A stretch of DNA of 7,667 nt from positions 1 through 7,667 of the forward strand of contig WLOR01000069.1 of the NCBI GenBank assembly GCA_009699165.1. Reading direction: 5' to 3'. The notes beneath the pieces were generated by a model. That model was not told the origin of the DNA and ran no database searches. It saw nothing but the letters and a program-made list of their open reading frames with translations. Made by a program: the position numbers and the translations under genes. Numbering within the stretch: the stretch's first letter is position 1; each line of letters opens with the position of its first letter. The DNA comes from Actinomycetota bacterium (lineage in GTDB: Bacteria > Actinomycetota > Actinomycetes > Nanopelagicales > Nanopelagicaceae). Shown piece by piece: positions 1-5,974 of the stretch.

Positions 1-15
1 ATATAGAGCCCCCAG

Positions 16-21
16 TACGCT
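16..21 (+). promoter_or_regulatory. Putative -10 element of the aldehyde dehydrogenase gene
   Basis: TACGCT fits the actinobacterial TANNNT -10 pattern and ends 7 bases before the ATG at 29. Transcription would then begin at or next to the start codon, giving a leaderless mRNA. No purine-rich ribosome-binding site lies in the short upstream sequence, which agrees with this. Any -35 would fall outside the window. The motif is short, so this rests mainly on the matching geometry at three other genes here. Confidence 0.38.
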
Positions 22-28
22 TCCAACC

Positions 29-1510
29 ATGGCTACTAGGCGCAAACCATCATTTAATTCACATAACCCAGTTACCGATGAAGTCATTGGTTCTTATCCA
101 ATAATGAGCAAGAAAGATGTCACAGAGGTAGTCGCACATGCACGTGCAGCAACTTCGCAGTGGCAATCGCTAGGTTTTAATGGTCGAAAGAAAACTCTAC
201 TTGCATGGAGTTCGCTCATTATTAATCGAATTGAACAGGTAGCCTCATTAATATCACTCGAAACTGGTAAGCCATTAAGTGATGCACGTTTAGAAGTCAG
301 TATCGCTGTTAGCCATATCGGTTGGGCTGCGCGTCATGCCGAGTCGATTATGCGAACGTCTTATCGACGTCCCGGTCTGCTCATGGCAAATATGTCGGCA
401 ACGGTTGAACGCTCCCCCATTGGAGTTGTTGGCGTAATCGGTCCTTGGAACTATCCCATATTTACACCAGTTGGCTCGATCGCATATGCCTTAGCTGCTG
501 GAAATACCGTTGTCTTTAAACCTAGTGAGTACACACCTGGTGTGGGAATGTGGCTTGAAGAGACATTTAATGAAGTTGCACCGTTTGCCGATATCTTTAC
601 AACGATTACGGGCTTGGGCGAAACTGGTGGAGCACTGTGTGTAAGCGATATCGACAAACTTTCATTCACGGGCTCTACACGTACGGCAAAATTAGTTGCT
701 GCACAGTGTGCAACTGCCATGGTTCCAGTAGTTCTTGAATGTGGTGGTAAAGATCCAGTACTCGTTGCCGGTGATGCAGATGTAAAACGCGCCGTCGATG
801 CAACGATGTGGTCTGCAATGGCTAATGCGGGTCAATCATGCATTGGAGCAGAGCGAGTTTATGTCGATGAAAAAGTCGCCGATGAATTTATCGCCCGCGC
901 TATTGAGCTAGCAGCAACAATTCATGCAGGGGCTCCGGGAGATGGAAATTATGGCCCTGCAACAATGCCTTCGCAGATAAAGGTGATCCAGTCGCATATC
1001 AAAGCTGCAATCGCCGATGGTGGTACTTGTGTCTATGGCGGCCCTAGCTCGGTAAAAGCACCATTCGTGCAGCCCGTTGTATTGATAGATGTTCCAGAAA
1101 GCTCAACTGCAGTGCGCGAAGAGACTTTTGGGCCAATCATTATTATTAATCGAGTTGCATCTATGGCTCAGGCAATCGAGCTGGCAAATGCTTCGCGTTA
1201 CGGGCTTGGGGCAAATGTGTGGTCCAAAAGAAAAGGTAAGCAGATTGCATCCCAACTCAATTGCGGAATGGTTGCAATTAACTCAACATTTGCCTTTGCC
1301 GCCGTCGCTTCGGTTCCTTTTGGCGGTGTGAAAGATAGTGGCTCAGGTCGAGTGCACGGCCCAGAAGGTTTATTGGAATATACATTTGCGCGGACCGTAG
1401 TGCGTACTCGATTTAATCTGCCGATTAAATTCCTGAGCTTTAAACGCCGGCCACAAGATGACAGATTAGTTATTGCCTTGACCAAGGTGTTGAAAGGTCG
1501 ACTTGGTTAA
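29..1510 (+). CDS. NAD(P)+-dependent aldehyde dehydrogenase (ALDH superfamily)
   Basis: This enzyme oxidises an aldehyde to the carboxylic acid with NAD(P)+ in the cytoplasm. The 493-residue protein has the complete ALDH fold. It shows the PWNYP loop with the oxyanion-hole Asn141, Lys164 in FKPSE (cofactor binding), FTGS at 213-216, and the general base Glu237 in a VLECGGK motif where LELGGK is usual. The catalytic nucleophile is Cys271 in NAGQSC, and EETFGPI at 364-370 contacts the nicotinamide ribose. The C-terminal part (PFGG, then RVHGPEGLLEYT near 441-452) resembles, from memory, actinobacterial type-2 succinic-semialdehyde dehydrogenases (GabD2-like). The substrate cannot be fixed from sequence; coniferyl/benzaldehyde-type or medium-chain aldehydes are alternatives. 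After residue 455 there is a basic, partly hydrophobic tail of unknown role. The ATG at 29 fits the family N-terminus and a leaderless promoter. The gene stands alone and converges on the small zinc-binding gene with a 13-base gap. Confidence 0.93.
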   Translation: MATRRKPSFNSHNPVTDEVIGSYPIMSKKDVTEVVAHARAATSQWQSLGFNGRKKTLLAWSSLIINRIEQVASLISLETGKPLSDARLEVSIAVSHIGWAARHAESIMRTSYRRPGLLMANMSATVERSPIGVVGVIGPWNYPIFTPVGSIAYALAAGNTVVFKPSEYTPGVGMWLEETFNEVAPFADIFTTITGLGETGGALCVSDIDKLSFTGSTRTAKLVAAQCATAMVPVVLECGGKDPVLVAGDADVKRAVDATMWSAMANAGQSCIGAERVYVDEKVADEFIARAIELAATIHAGAPGDGNYGPATMPSQIKVIQSHIKAAIADGGTCVYGGPSSVKAPFVQPVVLIDVPESSTAVREETFGPIIIINRVASMAQAIELANASRYGLGANVWSKRKGKQIASQLNCGMVAINSTFAFAAVASVPFGGVKDSGSGRVHGPEGLLEYTFARTVVRTRFNLPIKFLSFKRRPQDDRLVIALTKVLKGRLG

Positions 1511-1523
1511 TAGGCTTTAATGC

Positions 1524-1835
1524 TCAATAGCGCGGAGCGTTGCGTGTGCGTTCGGTGTTAGGTCGACGCTTATCTTTTTTTGTCCAACATGCAGTGTGCC
1601 AATGGCGACGACTTTCCTCATCATCGTCAAGCCAAGCAACAATGTGTGGCGTCGCCATGGGAATCATCTGGTCACATCCAGGGCACCGATATGGTTTTGT
1701 CGATGCAGAGCCAGTTAGTTTACGGACGGTATAAAGGCCATCATCGTGCTCTTCAAAACTTTGGTTTGAGGTCGCAATCTCGCGATCACTTGATTTAGGC
1801 CGCTTATTCTTTGGATAGTTTCTGCGCGGACTCAT
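1524..1835 (-). CDS. Small putative zinc-binding protein, conserved actinobacterial type
   Basis: The function is unknown. The 103-residue protein has a very basic N-terminus (PRRNYPKNKRPK, residues 3-14), a low-complexity linker, and a compact metal-site pattern: CPGC (Cys51, Cys54), His64, then HWHTAC (His78, His80, Cys83). The tail is again basic (KKDKRRP). This arrangement is what a single bound zinc would need, and the charged ends would suit nucleic-acid or ribosome binding, but both are inference. I recall similar short proteins with YRCPGC and RHWHxxCW motifs in Streptomyces and other actinobacteria, sometimes labelled 'ATP/GTP-binding protein'; no Walker motif is visible here, so that label is not supported. 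The ATG at 1835 lies 42 bases from the divergent ABC ATPase ATG. A TACTGT hexamer (minus strand, 1855-1850) could be its -10, with a leader of only a few bases. The gene is real because the cysteine/histidine pattern is coherent and it fills the gap between two solid genes. Confidence 0.82.
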   Translation of the reverse strand: MSPRRNYPKNKRPKSSDREIATSNQSFEEHDDGLYTVRKLTGSASTKPYRCPGCDQMIPMATPHIVAWLDDDEESRRHWHTACWTKKDKRRPNTERTRNAPRY

Positions 1836-1865
1836 GCCACTATTTTCGCACAGTAGTTGTCGTAG

Positions 1866-1871
1866 TAGTAT
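1866..1871 (+). promoter_or_regulatory. Putative -10 element of the ABC exporter operon
   Basis: TAGTAT ends 6 bases before the ATG at 1878, the geometry of a leaderless transcript. No Shine-Dalgarno-like sequence lies between it and the start. No clear -35 is visible; TTCGCA at 1845-1850 would give a 15-base spacer, shorter than usual. GTAGT occurs three times just upstream and across the hexamer (1853-1857, 1862-1866, 1865-1869). Confidence 0.45.
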
Positions 1872-1877
1872 CCGGCT

Positions 1878-2729
1878 ATGAACGCGATTGAGGTAACTGG
1901 ACTAAGCAAAAGTTATGGCCAGGTAAAAGCCGTTCGGGGAATAGATTTGAGCATCGCCACTGGTGAAATCTTTGCTCTCTTGGGGCCAAACGGTGCGGGT
2001 AAGACCACGACAGTAGAGATACTTGAAGGTTTCAGAAGCCGGGACGGTGGAGATGTTCGCGTCCTGGGATTTGACCCAAGTAATGATGGAAGTGCTGCCC
2101 GTGAATGGCGAAACCGGATTGGAATAGTCCTACAGTCAACCTCAGATTCAGGGGATTTGACGGTGATAGAAACCATCGAGCACTTCAGTGGGTATTACTC
2201 CAATCCACGTAAGGTTGAAGAGGTAATTAACTCCGTAGGTCTCGATGACAAAGCTGGCTCGCTCATTCGTAAACTCTCAGGAGGGCAAAGGCGCCGACTC
2301 GATGTTGCACTCGGAATAATCGGTAACCCAGAGCTTCTTTTTTTGGATGAGCCAACTACTGGATTTGACCCGCAAGCGCGTAGAGCATTTTGGGAGCTCA
2401 TTGAAAAACTTCGAGGCGACGGTACGACGATTCTCTTAACTACTCACTATCTGGATGAGGCTGAAGCATTAGCCGATCGTGTTGGCGTCATAAACGATGG
2501 AGTCATTCTTGCGCTCTCAACGCCTTCAGAGCTTGGTGGTCGACGTACGGCGCAAGCACTAGTTTCATGGCGCGATGGGAGTGAGATTAAAACGGAGTCA
2601 ACAGATAATCCAACGGCCGTGGTCAACAAACTTACGACGCACTTTAATGGAGATATTCCTGAGTTAACGATTATCAGACCTTCTCTTGAAGATATCTATC
2701 TCTCAATGATTGGTGGCGTCCATGAATAA
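1878..2729 (+). CDS. ABC exporter ATP-binding protein, DrrA-like
   Basis: This is the cytoplasmic ATPase that powers an ABC-2 type exporter. The 283-residue protein carries all nucleotide-binding motifs: Walker A GPNGAGKTT (36-44), Q-loop Gln86, the ABC signature LSGGQ (133-137), Walker B LLFLDE (153-158), a D-loop region GFDP (162-165) and the switch His190. The segment after about residue 215 ends in RPSLEDIYLSMIG (267-279), typical of the DrrA / multidrug-type subfamily (established family knowledge). The exported substrate cannot be read from sequence; drugs, lipids and polysaccharides are all transported by relatives. It is the first gene of a three-gene operon, and its last 8 bases overlap the permease start. 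The ATG at 1878 is chosen because the protein begins just before the first beta strand (IEVTGLSKSYG) and because a -10-like hexamer sits 6 bases upstream. Confidence 0.96.
   Translation: MNAIEVTGLSKSYGQVKAVRGIDLSIATGEIFALLGPNGAGKTTTVEILEGFRSRDGGDVRVLGFDPSNDGSAAREWRNRIGIVLQSTSDSGDLTVIETIEHFSGYYSNPRKVEEVINSVGLDDKAGSLIRKLSGGQRRRLDVALGIIGNPELLFLDEPTTGFDPQARRAFWELIEKLRGDGTTILLTTHYLDEAEALADRVGVINDGVILALSTPSELGGRRTAQALVSWRDGSEIKTESTDNPTAVVNKLTTHFNGDIPELTIIRPSLEDIYLSMIGGVHE
2722..2729 (+). other. 8-base start/stop overlap, ATPase to permease
   Basis: ATGAATAA holds the permease ATG and, in another frame, the ATPase stop TAA. A weak GGTGG at 2712-2716 lies 5 bases before the ATG and could act as a ribosome-binding site. 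The overlap suggests translational coupling, which would balance the subunits of one transporter. Confidence 0.7.
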
Positions 2730-3516
2730 GATTCCAAGTGCGCTCTCCCTCGGTCTGCGTCGTGGAGGGTTAGAGATTCGCCAATTTGCTCGCCAACGAG
2801 AATCTGTGATTTTCACACTTTTATTTCCAGTTATCTTGCTCATCATCTTTGGTTCGGTCTTTAAAGACACGATCGCACCAGGTGTAGTTTTTTCACAGTA
2901 TTTCCTCGCTGGCATGGTTGCATCCGGGCTAGTTAACACAGGTTTTCAAGCACTAGCAATCACAATTCCACTAGAGCGAGATTTCGGTGCACTCAAGCGT
3001 TTGCGCGGAACCCCGATGCCAGCCTCTAGTTACTTCATCGGTAAGGCGATTTTGATTATTGTTAGCATGTCGCTCCAAATCATTATGTTGCTCGCAGTTG
3101 GAATTCTCTTTTTTAAAGTAGAGATGCCAACAGATCCACATAAATGGTTCACTTTTGCTTGGTTAGTCCTACTGGGAAGTGCGTGTTCGACGGCTTTGGG
3201 AATCGCATTCTCGATCGTGCCAAAGAGCGGCAGAGGTGCATCTGCTGTGGTTTCACCCGTTGTTATTGTCTTACAGTTTTTTAGTGGAGTATTTTTTATC
3301 TTCACGCAACTACCATCCTGGATGCAACAGGTTGCCGCAATCTTTCCACTCAAATGGCTCACCCAAGGTATGCGCTCAGTCTTTTTGCCTGACTCTTTTG
3401 GAAGGCAAGAGGTCGCAAAATCCTGGGAAAATAACCGTACCTTTGCGATTCTAGTCATCTGGTTGATAATTGGGGTTTTCTTCTCAGTTCGCAAATTTAA
3501 GTGGGACCGTGATTAA
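2722..3516 (+). CDS. ABC-2 type exporter membrane protein (permease)
   Basis: This is the membrane subunit paired with the preceding ATPase; two copies usually form the export channel. From the ATG at 2722 it has 264 residues and about six hydrophobic segments, near 30-46, 57-80, 104-131, 143-166, 174-195 and 240-256. That is the expected topology and normal length. LKRLRGTPMP (91-100) after the second segment, and FSGVFF with the following LPSWMQQVAAIFPLKW region (187-212), are ABC-2 membrane family hallmarks. An upstream TTG at 2710 would add four residues, but the ATG fits the overlap and the weak GGTGG ribosome site better. The gene overlaps its neighbours by 8 bases on both sides, so all three genes are probably made from one mRNA. 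The basic, aromatic C-terminus (RKFKWDRD) should be cytoplasmic. Confidence 0.94.
   Translation: MNKIPSALSLGLRRGGLEIRQFARQRESVIFTLLFPVILLIIFGSVFKDTIAPGVVFSQYFLAGMVASGLVNTGFQALAITIPLERDFGALKRLRGTPMPASSYFIGKAILIIVSMSLQIIMLLAVGILFFKVEMPTDPHKWFTFAWLVLLGSACSTALGIAFSIVPKSGRGASAVVSPVVIVLQFFSGVFFIFTQLPSWMQQVAAIFPLKWLTQGMRSVFLPDSFGRQEVAKSWENNRTFAILVIWLIIGVFFSVRKFKWDRD
3509..3516 (+). other. 8-base start/stop overlap, permease to secreted protein
   Basis: GTGATTAA holds the proposed GTG start of the secreted protein and the permease stop TAA (3514-3516). It has the same length and geometry as the ATPase/permease junction. No strong Shine-Dalgarno is seen (GTGGGA at 3501-3506 is too close), so initiation probably depends on ribosomes finishing the permease. 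Confidence 0.55.
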
Positions 3517-4117
3517 ACGTGTGCTCACTGCATTAGTGATTGCAACTTTCTTCGCACCTGTTGCACATGCACTTCCAGTTGCTCCCTCGCCAGCACCAAA
3601 GGCGGCCCCTGCCTTCAAGAGTGCATCTTCAATAACAATAAGCACCAAAAAGAAAGTGACACTCTCGCCTTCACCCTCCCCAAAGTGGCCTCCAGCTGGA
3701 TTTAAATCAAATGGAGAGGTCTATGCAAAGATTCCTACGGCTAAAGAGTTAGTCGGTACGGCTTCAAATAGCTCCGTGCTTACCCGCCAATTAGCACAAC
3801 TCGTCGATGGCGTACGTATCTGTGAAAGATACTCTTGCGGCGCAGTACAACTTGCATCTGCTAATGGCTGCACATGGTGGGAAATAAATGCAAAACTACA
3901 GGGCAACACCTCTGCAACCGATAAGACACGATTCACATTCGGTTCAATTCGCACACTGGCAAGGGCAACTTTGCCAAGGCAGATAACAACCGTGCTCTTA
4001 ATAAGCCAGGAAGACCTTGCTCTCAAACATGTTGTTAGCGCAATATCAGCTAACTGCCATCATGATGCCGCGAGTGAAAAGATTCCGTCGTCGGTATATA
4101 CCCCAGTTACTAATTAA
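3509..4117 (+). CDS. Secreted four-cysteine protein of unknown function
   Basis: I do not recognise a family. From the GTG at 3509 the 202-residue protein starts with a textbook signal peptide: basic MIKR, a hydrophobic core to about residue 16, then AHA at 19-21 as a likely signal peptidase I site. There is no lipobox cysteine. A Pro/Ala/Lys/Ser-rich linker follows (about 22-65, including SPAPKAAP and SPSPSPKWPP), as in cell-wall-spanning or surface tethers. A compact domain from about 68 to 190 has exactly four cysteines (105, 110, 121, 183), which could form two disulfides, plus a CTWWE motif. The open frame extends upstream to a TTG at 3470, but that would bury the signal peptide inside the permease gene, so the GTG is preferred. 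The tight overlap with the permease suggests a role tied to the exporter, as cargo, extracytoplasmic partner or envelope protein; this is inference. Its stop overlaps the convergent adenosyltransferase stop. Confidence 0.78.
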   Translation: MIKRVLTALVIATFFAPVAHALPVAPSPAPKAAPAFKSASSITISTKKKVTLSPSPSPKWPPAGFKSNGEVYAKIPTAKELVGTASNSSVLTRQLAQLVDGVRICERYSCGAVQLASANGCTWWEINAKLQGNTSATDKTRFTFGSIRTLARATLPRQITTVLLISQEDLALKHVVSAISANCHHDAASEKIPSSVYTPVTN

Positions 4118-4686
4118 CGATTTGCCCCTGGGACCCACAGCTGATCACCGATCTCTTTATTTGCATGTCGCGCCAAAACAAAGAGAAGATCTGAACATCT
4201 ATTTAAGTATTTCGCAGTGATAGGACTTACTCCACCGCCAAAAGCATGAATTGCAGCCCATGTGCAGCGTTCGGCACGGCGCAATACAGTCCGAGCAACA
4301 TGCAGATGCGCCGCTGCTGGCGTACCTGATGGCAGAACGAATGAGCGAAGCGCCTCAAGATCTGCGTTGTACTTATCAATCTGTTCTTCCAAGTAAGTTA
4401 CCTGAGAATCAAGCACCCGTAGTGGCTCAAAGGCCGGTGAATCTACAACGGGTGTACATAAATCAGCGCCAACATCGAAGAGGTCATTTTGAATTCGAAC
4501 TAACAATGCACGCACGTCGGCACTGAGGCCATCAACTGAGAGTACGACTCCGATTGACGAGTTAGCCTCATCGACCGTGGCATATGCCTCAAGACGTGGA
4601 TCATTTTTAGAGGTTCGACTCATATCTCCGAGTGAGGTAGTTCCATCGTCGCCAGTCTTTGTATAAATGCGCGTTAAATTCACCAT
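4114..4686 (-). CDS. PduO-type ATP:cob(I)alamin adenosyltransferase
   Basis: This enzyme transfers the 5'-deoxyadenosyl group of ATP to cob(I)alamin to make adenosylcobalamin, the cofactor of B12-dependent mutases and ribonucleotide reductases. The 190-residue protein has normal family length and its conserved blocks: the N-terminal ATP-binding TRIYTKTGDDGTTSLGD (5-21), AYATVDEANSSIG (34-46), ARTVLRRAER (131-140) and YLNRCSDLLFVLAR (160-173). Arg132, Arg136 and Glu139 line up with residues known to be essential in the human enzyme. It normally acts as a cytoplasmic trimer. Actinobacterial neighbours are often labelled cobO, although the true CobO/CobA family is unrelated, so no symbol is given. 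It is divergent from murA with 28 bases between start codons, and has its own leaderless-type -10. Its final codons overlap the end of the secreted-protein gene. No other cobalamin gene is in view, which would suit a cell that salvages B12. Confidence 0.96.
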   Translation of the reverse strand: MVNLTRIYTKTGDDGTTSLGDMSRTSKNDPRLEAYATVDEANSSIGVVLSVDGLSADVRALLVRIQNDLFDVGADLCTPVVDSPAFEPLRVLDSQVTYLEEQIDKYNADLEALRSFVLPSGTPAAAHLHVARTVLRRAERCTWAAIHAFGGGVSPITAKYLNRCSDLLFVLARHANKEIGDQLWVPGANR

Positions 4687-4692
4687 GGCCCT

Positions 4693-4698
4693 AGCCTA
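4693..4698 (-). promoter_or_regulatory. Putative -10 element of the adenosyltransferase gene
   Basis: On the minus strand TAGGCT ends 6 bases before the ATG at 4686, fitting a leaderless transcript. It lies only 4 bases from the opposing murA -10, so the two promoters could not easily be occupied at once. No convincing -35 was found at 16-18 bases upstream, where it would lie inside the first codons of murA. Confidence 0.42.
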
Positions 4699-4702
4699 TA
4701 AG

Positions 4703-4708
4703 TAGACT
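4703..4708 (+). promoter_or_regulatory. Putative -10 element of murA
   Basis: TAGACT ends 6 bases before the murA ATG at 4715. A possible -35, TTCACC at 4679-4684 (four of six matches to TTGACA), lies 18 bases upstream and overlaps the first codons of the divergent adenosyltransferase gene. An alternative TATAAG at 4697-4702 would give a leader of about 5 bases. No Shine-Dalgarno sequence is present, which favours leaderless translation. Confidence 0.45.
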
Positions 4709-4714
4709 GCCGCC

Positions 4715-5974
4715 ATGGCATCTCTGGATCGTTTCCGTGTCACTGGTGGCACCCGTCTTCACGGTGAAGTTACGGTTACAGGTGCTAAAAACTCCGTCTT
4801 AAAACTTATGGCGGCATCTCTTTTAGCTGCCGGTAAATCGACCATCACAAATGTGCCTGAAATTGCCGACGTTGAGATCATGTCTGATTTGCTCACGCGT
4901 TTAGGCTGTGCGGTTGTTCACGAGAATGATTGCATCACTATCGATGTACCAGAGGTTCTGGGTTATCGCGCTGATTATGATCTCGTGCGCAAAATGCGTG
5001 CATCTATAAATGTACTTGGTCCACTCGTTGCGCGCATTGGCAAGGCAGAAGTCGCACTTCCTGGTGGCGATGCGATTGGTTCGCGAGGGTTAGATTTTCA
5101 CATTAAAGGTCTTGAGTCTCTAGGTGCTAGTGCACACATTGAACATGGATATGTCATAGCCAATGCCACAGATGGATTGATTGGCGCGAGTGTGCAGTTG
5201 GATTTTCCTAGTGTCGGTGCAACTGAAAATATTATGAGCGCAGCCGTGTTGGCAAAGGGTGTTACAACAATAGATAACGCAGCTCGCGAGCCAGATATCG
5301 TTGATTTAGGTGAGTTTTTACTCTCAATGGGTGCAAAAATTGAAGGTCTTGGAACTCCGATTATAACTATTACCGGGGTTGAGAGATTAAATCCAACAAC
5401 TCACGCAACTATTCCTGATCGAATCATTACTGGTACATGGGCATTTGCTGCGGCGATGACTCGTGGTGACATAACGATTCATGGTGCACGCGCGCGCGAT
5501 TTGGAGTTACCGCTTGAAAAGTTAGCAAGTGCAGGTGCGATAGTTACGACAACTGCCGATGGCGTACGAGTGCAAATGGATTCTAGACCGCAGGCAATCG
5601 ATGTAGCTACTCTTCCTTACCCAGGATTTCCAACGGATTTACTGCCAATGGTGATTGCGCTGAACGCAATCGCAGAGGGGCACTCATTGGTAACAGAAAA
5701 CGTTTTTGAATCGCGATTTATGTTTGTCAATGAGCTAATCCGCCTTGGAGCCCAGATTGCAGTTGATGGCCATCATGCATCTATCGATGGAGTTCCCGAA
5801 CTATCTGGAGCACCAGTTGAGGCAACTGATATTCGCGCAGGCGCAGGGTTAATTTTGGCTGCATTAGTCAGTGAGGGAGAGACCACGATTGATCAGGCTT
5901 TTCACGTTGATCGAGGCTATCCAAACTTTGCCGAGCAGTTGCGCTCTTTAGGAGCCCAAGTAAGTCGAGAGTAG
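4715..5974 (+). CDS. murA: UDP-N-acetylglucosamine 1-carboxyvinyltransferase MurA
   Basis: MurA catalyses the first committed step of peptidoglycan synthesis: it transfers enolpyruvate from phosphoenolpyruvate to UDP-GlcNAc in the cytoplasm. The 419-residue protein is full length with both halves of the EPSP-synthase-like fold. Lys25-Asn26 in GAKNS matches the E. coli Lys22/Asn23 pair, Arg95 in RKMRAS matches Arg91, Asp308 in YPGFPTDL matches the general base Asp305, and Arg374 and Arg400 lie in the C-terminal substrate-binding segments. The loop that carries Cys115 in E. coli reads [15 protein letters not shown], so Asp119 replaces the cysteine. This Cys-to-Asp change is known in mycobacterial MurA, keeps activity and removes the residue that fosfomycin alkylates, so intrinsic fosfomycin insensitivity of this target is expected. 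The gene is divergent from the adenosyltransferase and has a leaderless-type promoter. Its stop codon directly abuts the atpC stop on the other strand. Confidence 0.98.
   Translation: MASLDRFRVTGGTRLHGEVTVTGAKNSVLKLMAASLLAAGKSTITNVPEIADVEIMSDLLTRLGCAVVHENDCITIDVPEVLGYRADYDLVRKMRASINVLGPLVARIGKAEVALPGGDAIGSRGLDFHIKGLESLGASAHIEHGYVIANATDGLIGASVQLDFPSVGATENIMSAAVLAKGVTTIDNAAREPDIVDLGEFLLSMGAKIEGLGTPIITITGVERLNPTTHATIPDRIITGTWAFAAAMTRGDITIHGARARDLELPLEKLASAGAIVTTTADGVRVQMDSRPQAIDVATLPYPGFPTDLLPMVIALNAIAEGHSLVTENVFESRFMFVNELIRLGAQIAVDGHHASIDGVPELSGAPVEATDIRAGAGLILAALVSEGETTIDQAFHVDRGYPNFAEQLRSLGAQVSRE

Noticed and set aside
29..1510. Aldehyde dehydrogenase as an inactive homologue because of Cys in ECGGK
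   Set aside because: The changed residue (238) follows the catalytic Glu237 and is not itself catalytic. Glu237, Cys271, Asn141 and Lys164 are all present.
1511..1523. Terminator between the aldehyde dehydrogenase and the zinc-binding gene
   Set aside because: The 13-base gap contains no inverted repeat or T-tract that could form an intrinsic terminator.
1540..1798. Plus-strand frames opposite the small zinc-binding gene
   Set aside because: They lack the ordered Cys/His pattern and basic ends seen on the minus strand, and are best read as shadows.
3030..3494. 154-codon open frame on the minus strand
   Set aside because: It lies wholly antisense to the ABC-2 permease, whose membrane segments and family motifs are clear. 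The translated sequence has no recognisable domain.
3470..3508. TTG-started N-terminal extension of the secreted protein
   Set aside because: It would put 13 polar residues before a textbook signal peptide and extend the overlap with the permease to 47 bases. The GTG at 3509 explains both the peptide and the junction.
4120..4140. Possible weak hairpin around CCCCTGGG as a terminator
   Set aside because: The stem is very short, has no T-tract, and lies in conserved C-terminal codons (WVPGANR) of the adenosyltransferase.
4017..4526. Plus-strand open frames across the adenosyltransferase gene
   Set aside because: They are antisense to a protein with all conserved PduO family blocks and have no coherent domain of their own.
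5484..5498. Alternating purine-pyrimidine run with repeated CG, possible Z-DNA
   Set aside because: It encodes a GARARD stretch within MurA in the right frame, is short, and has no regulatory context.
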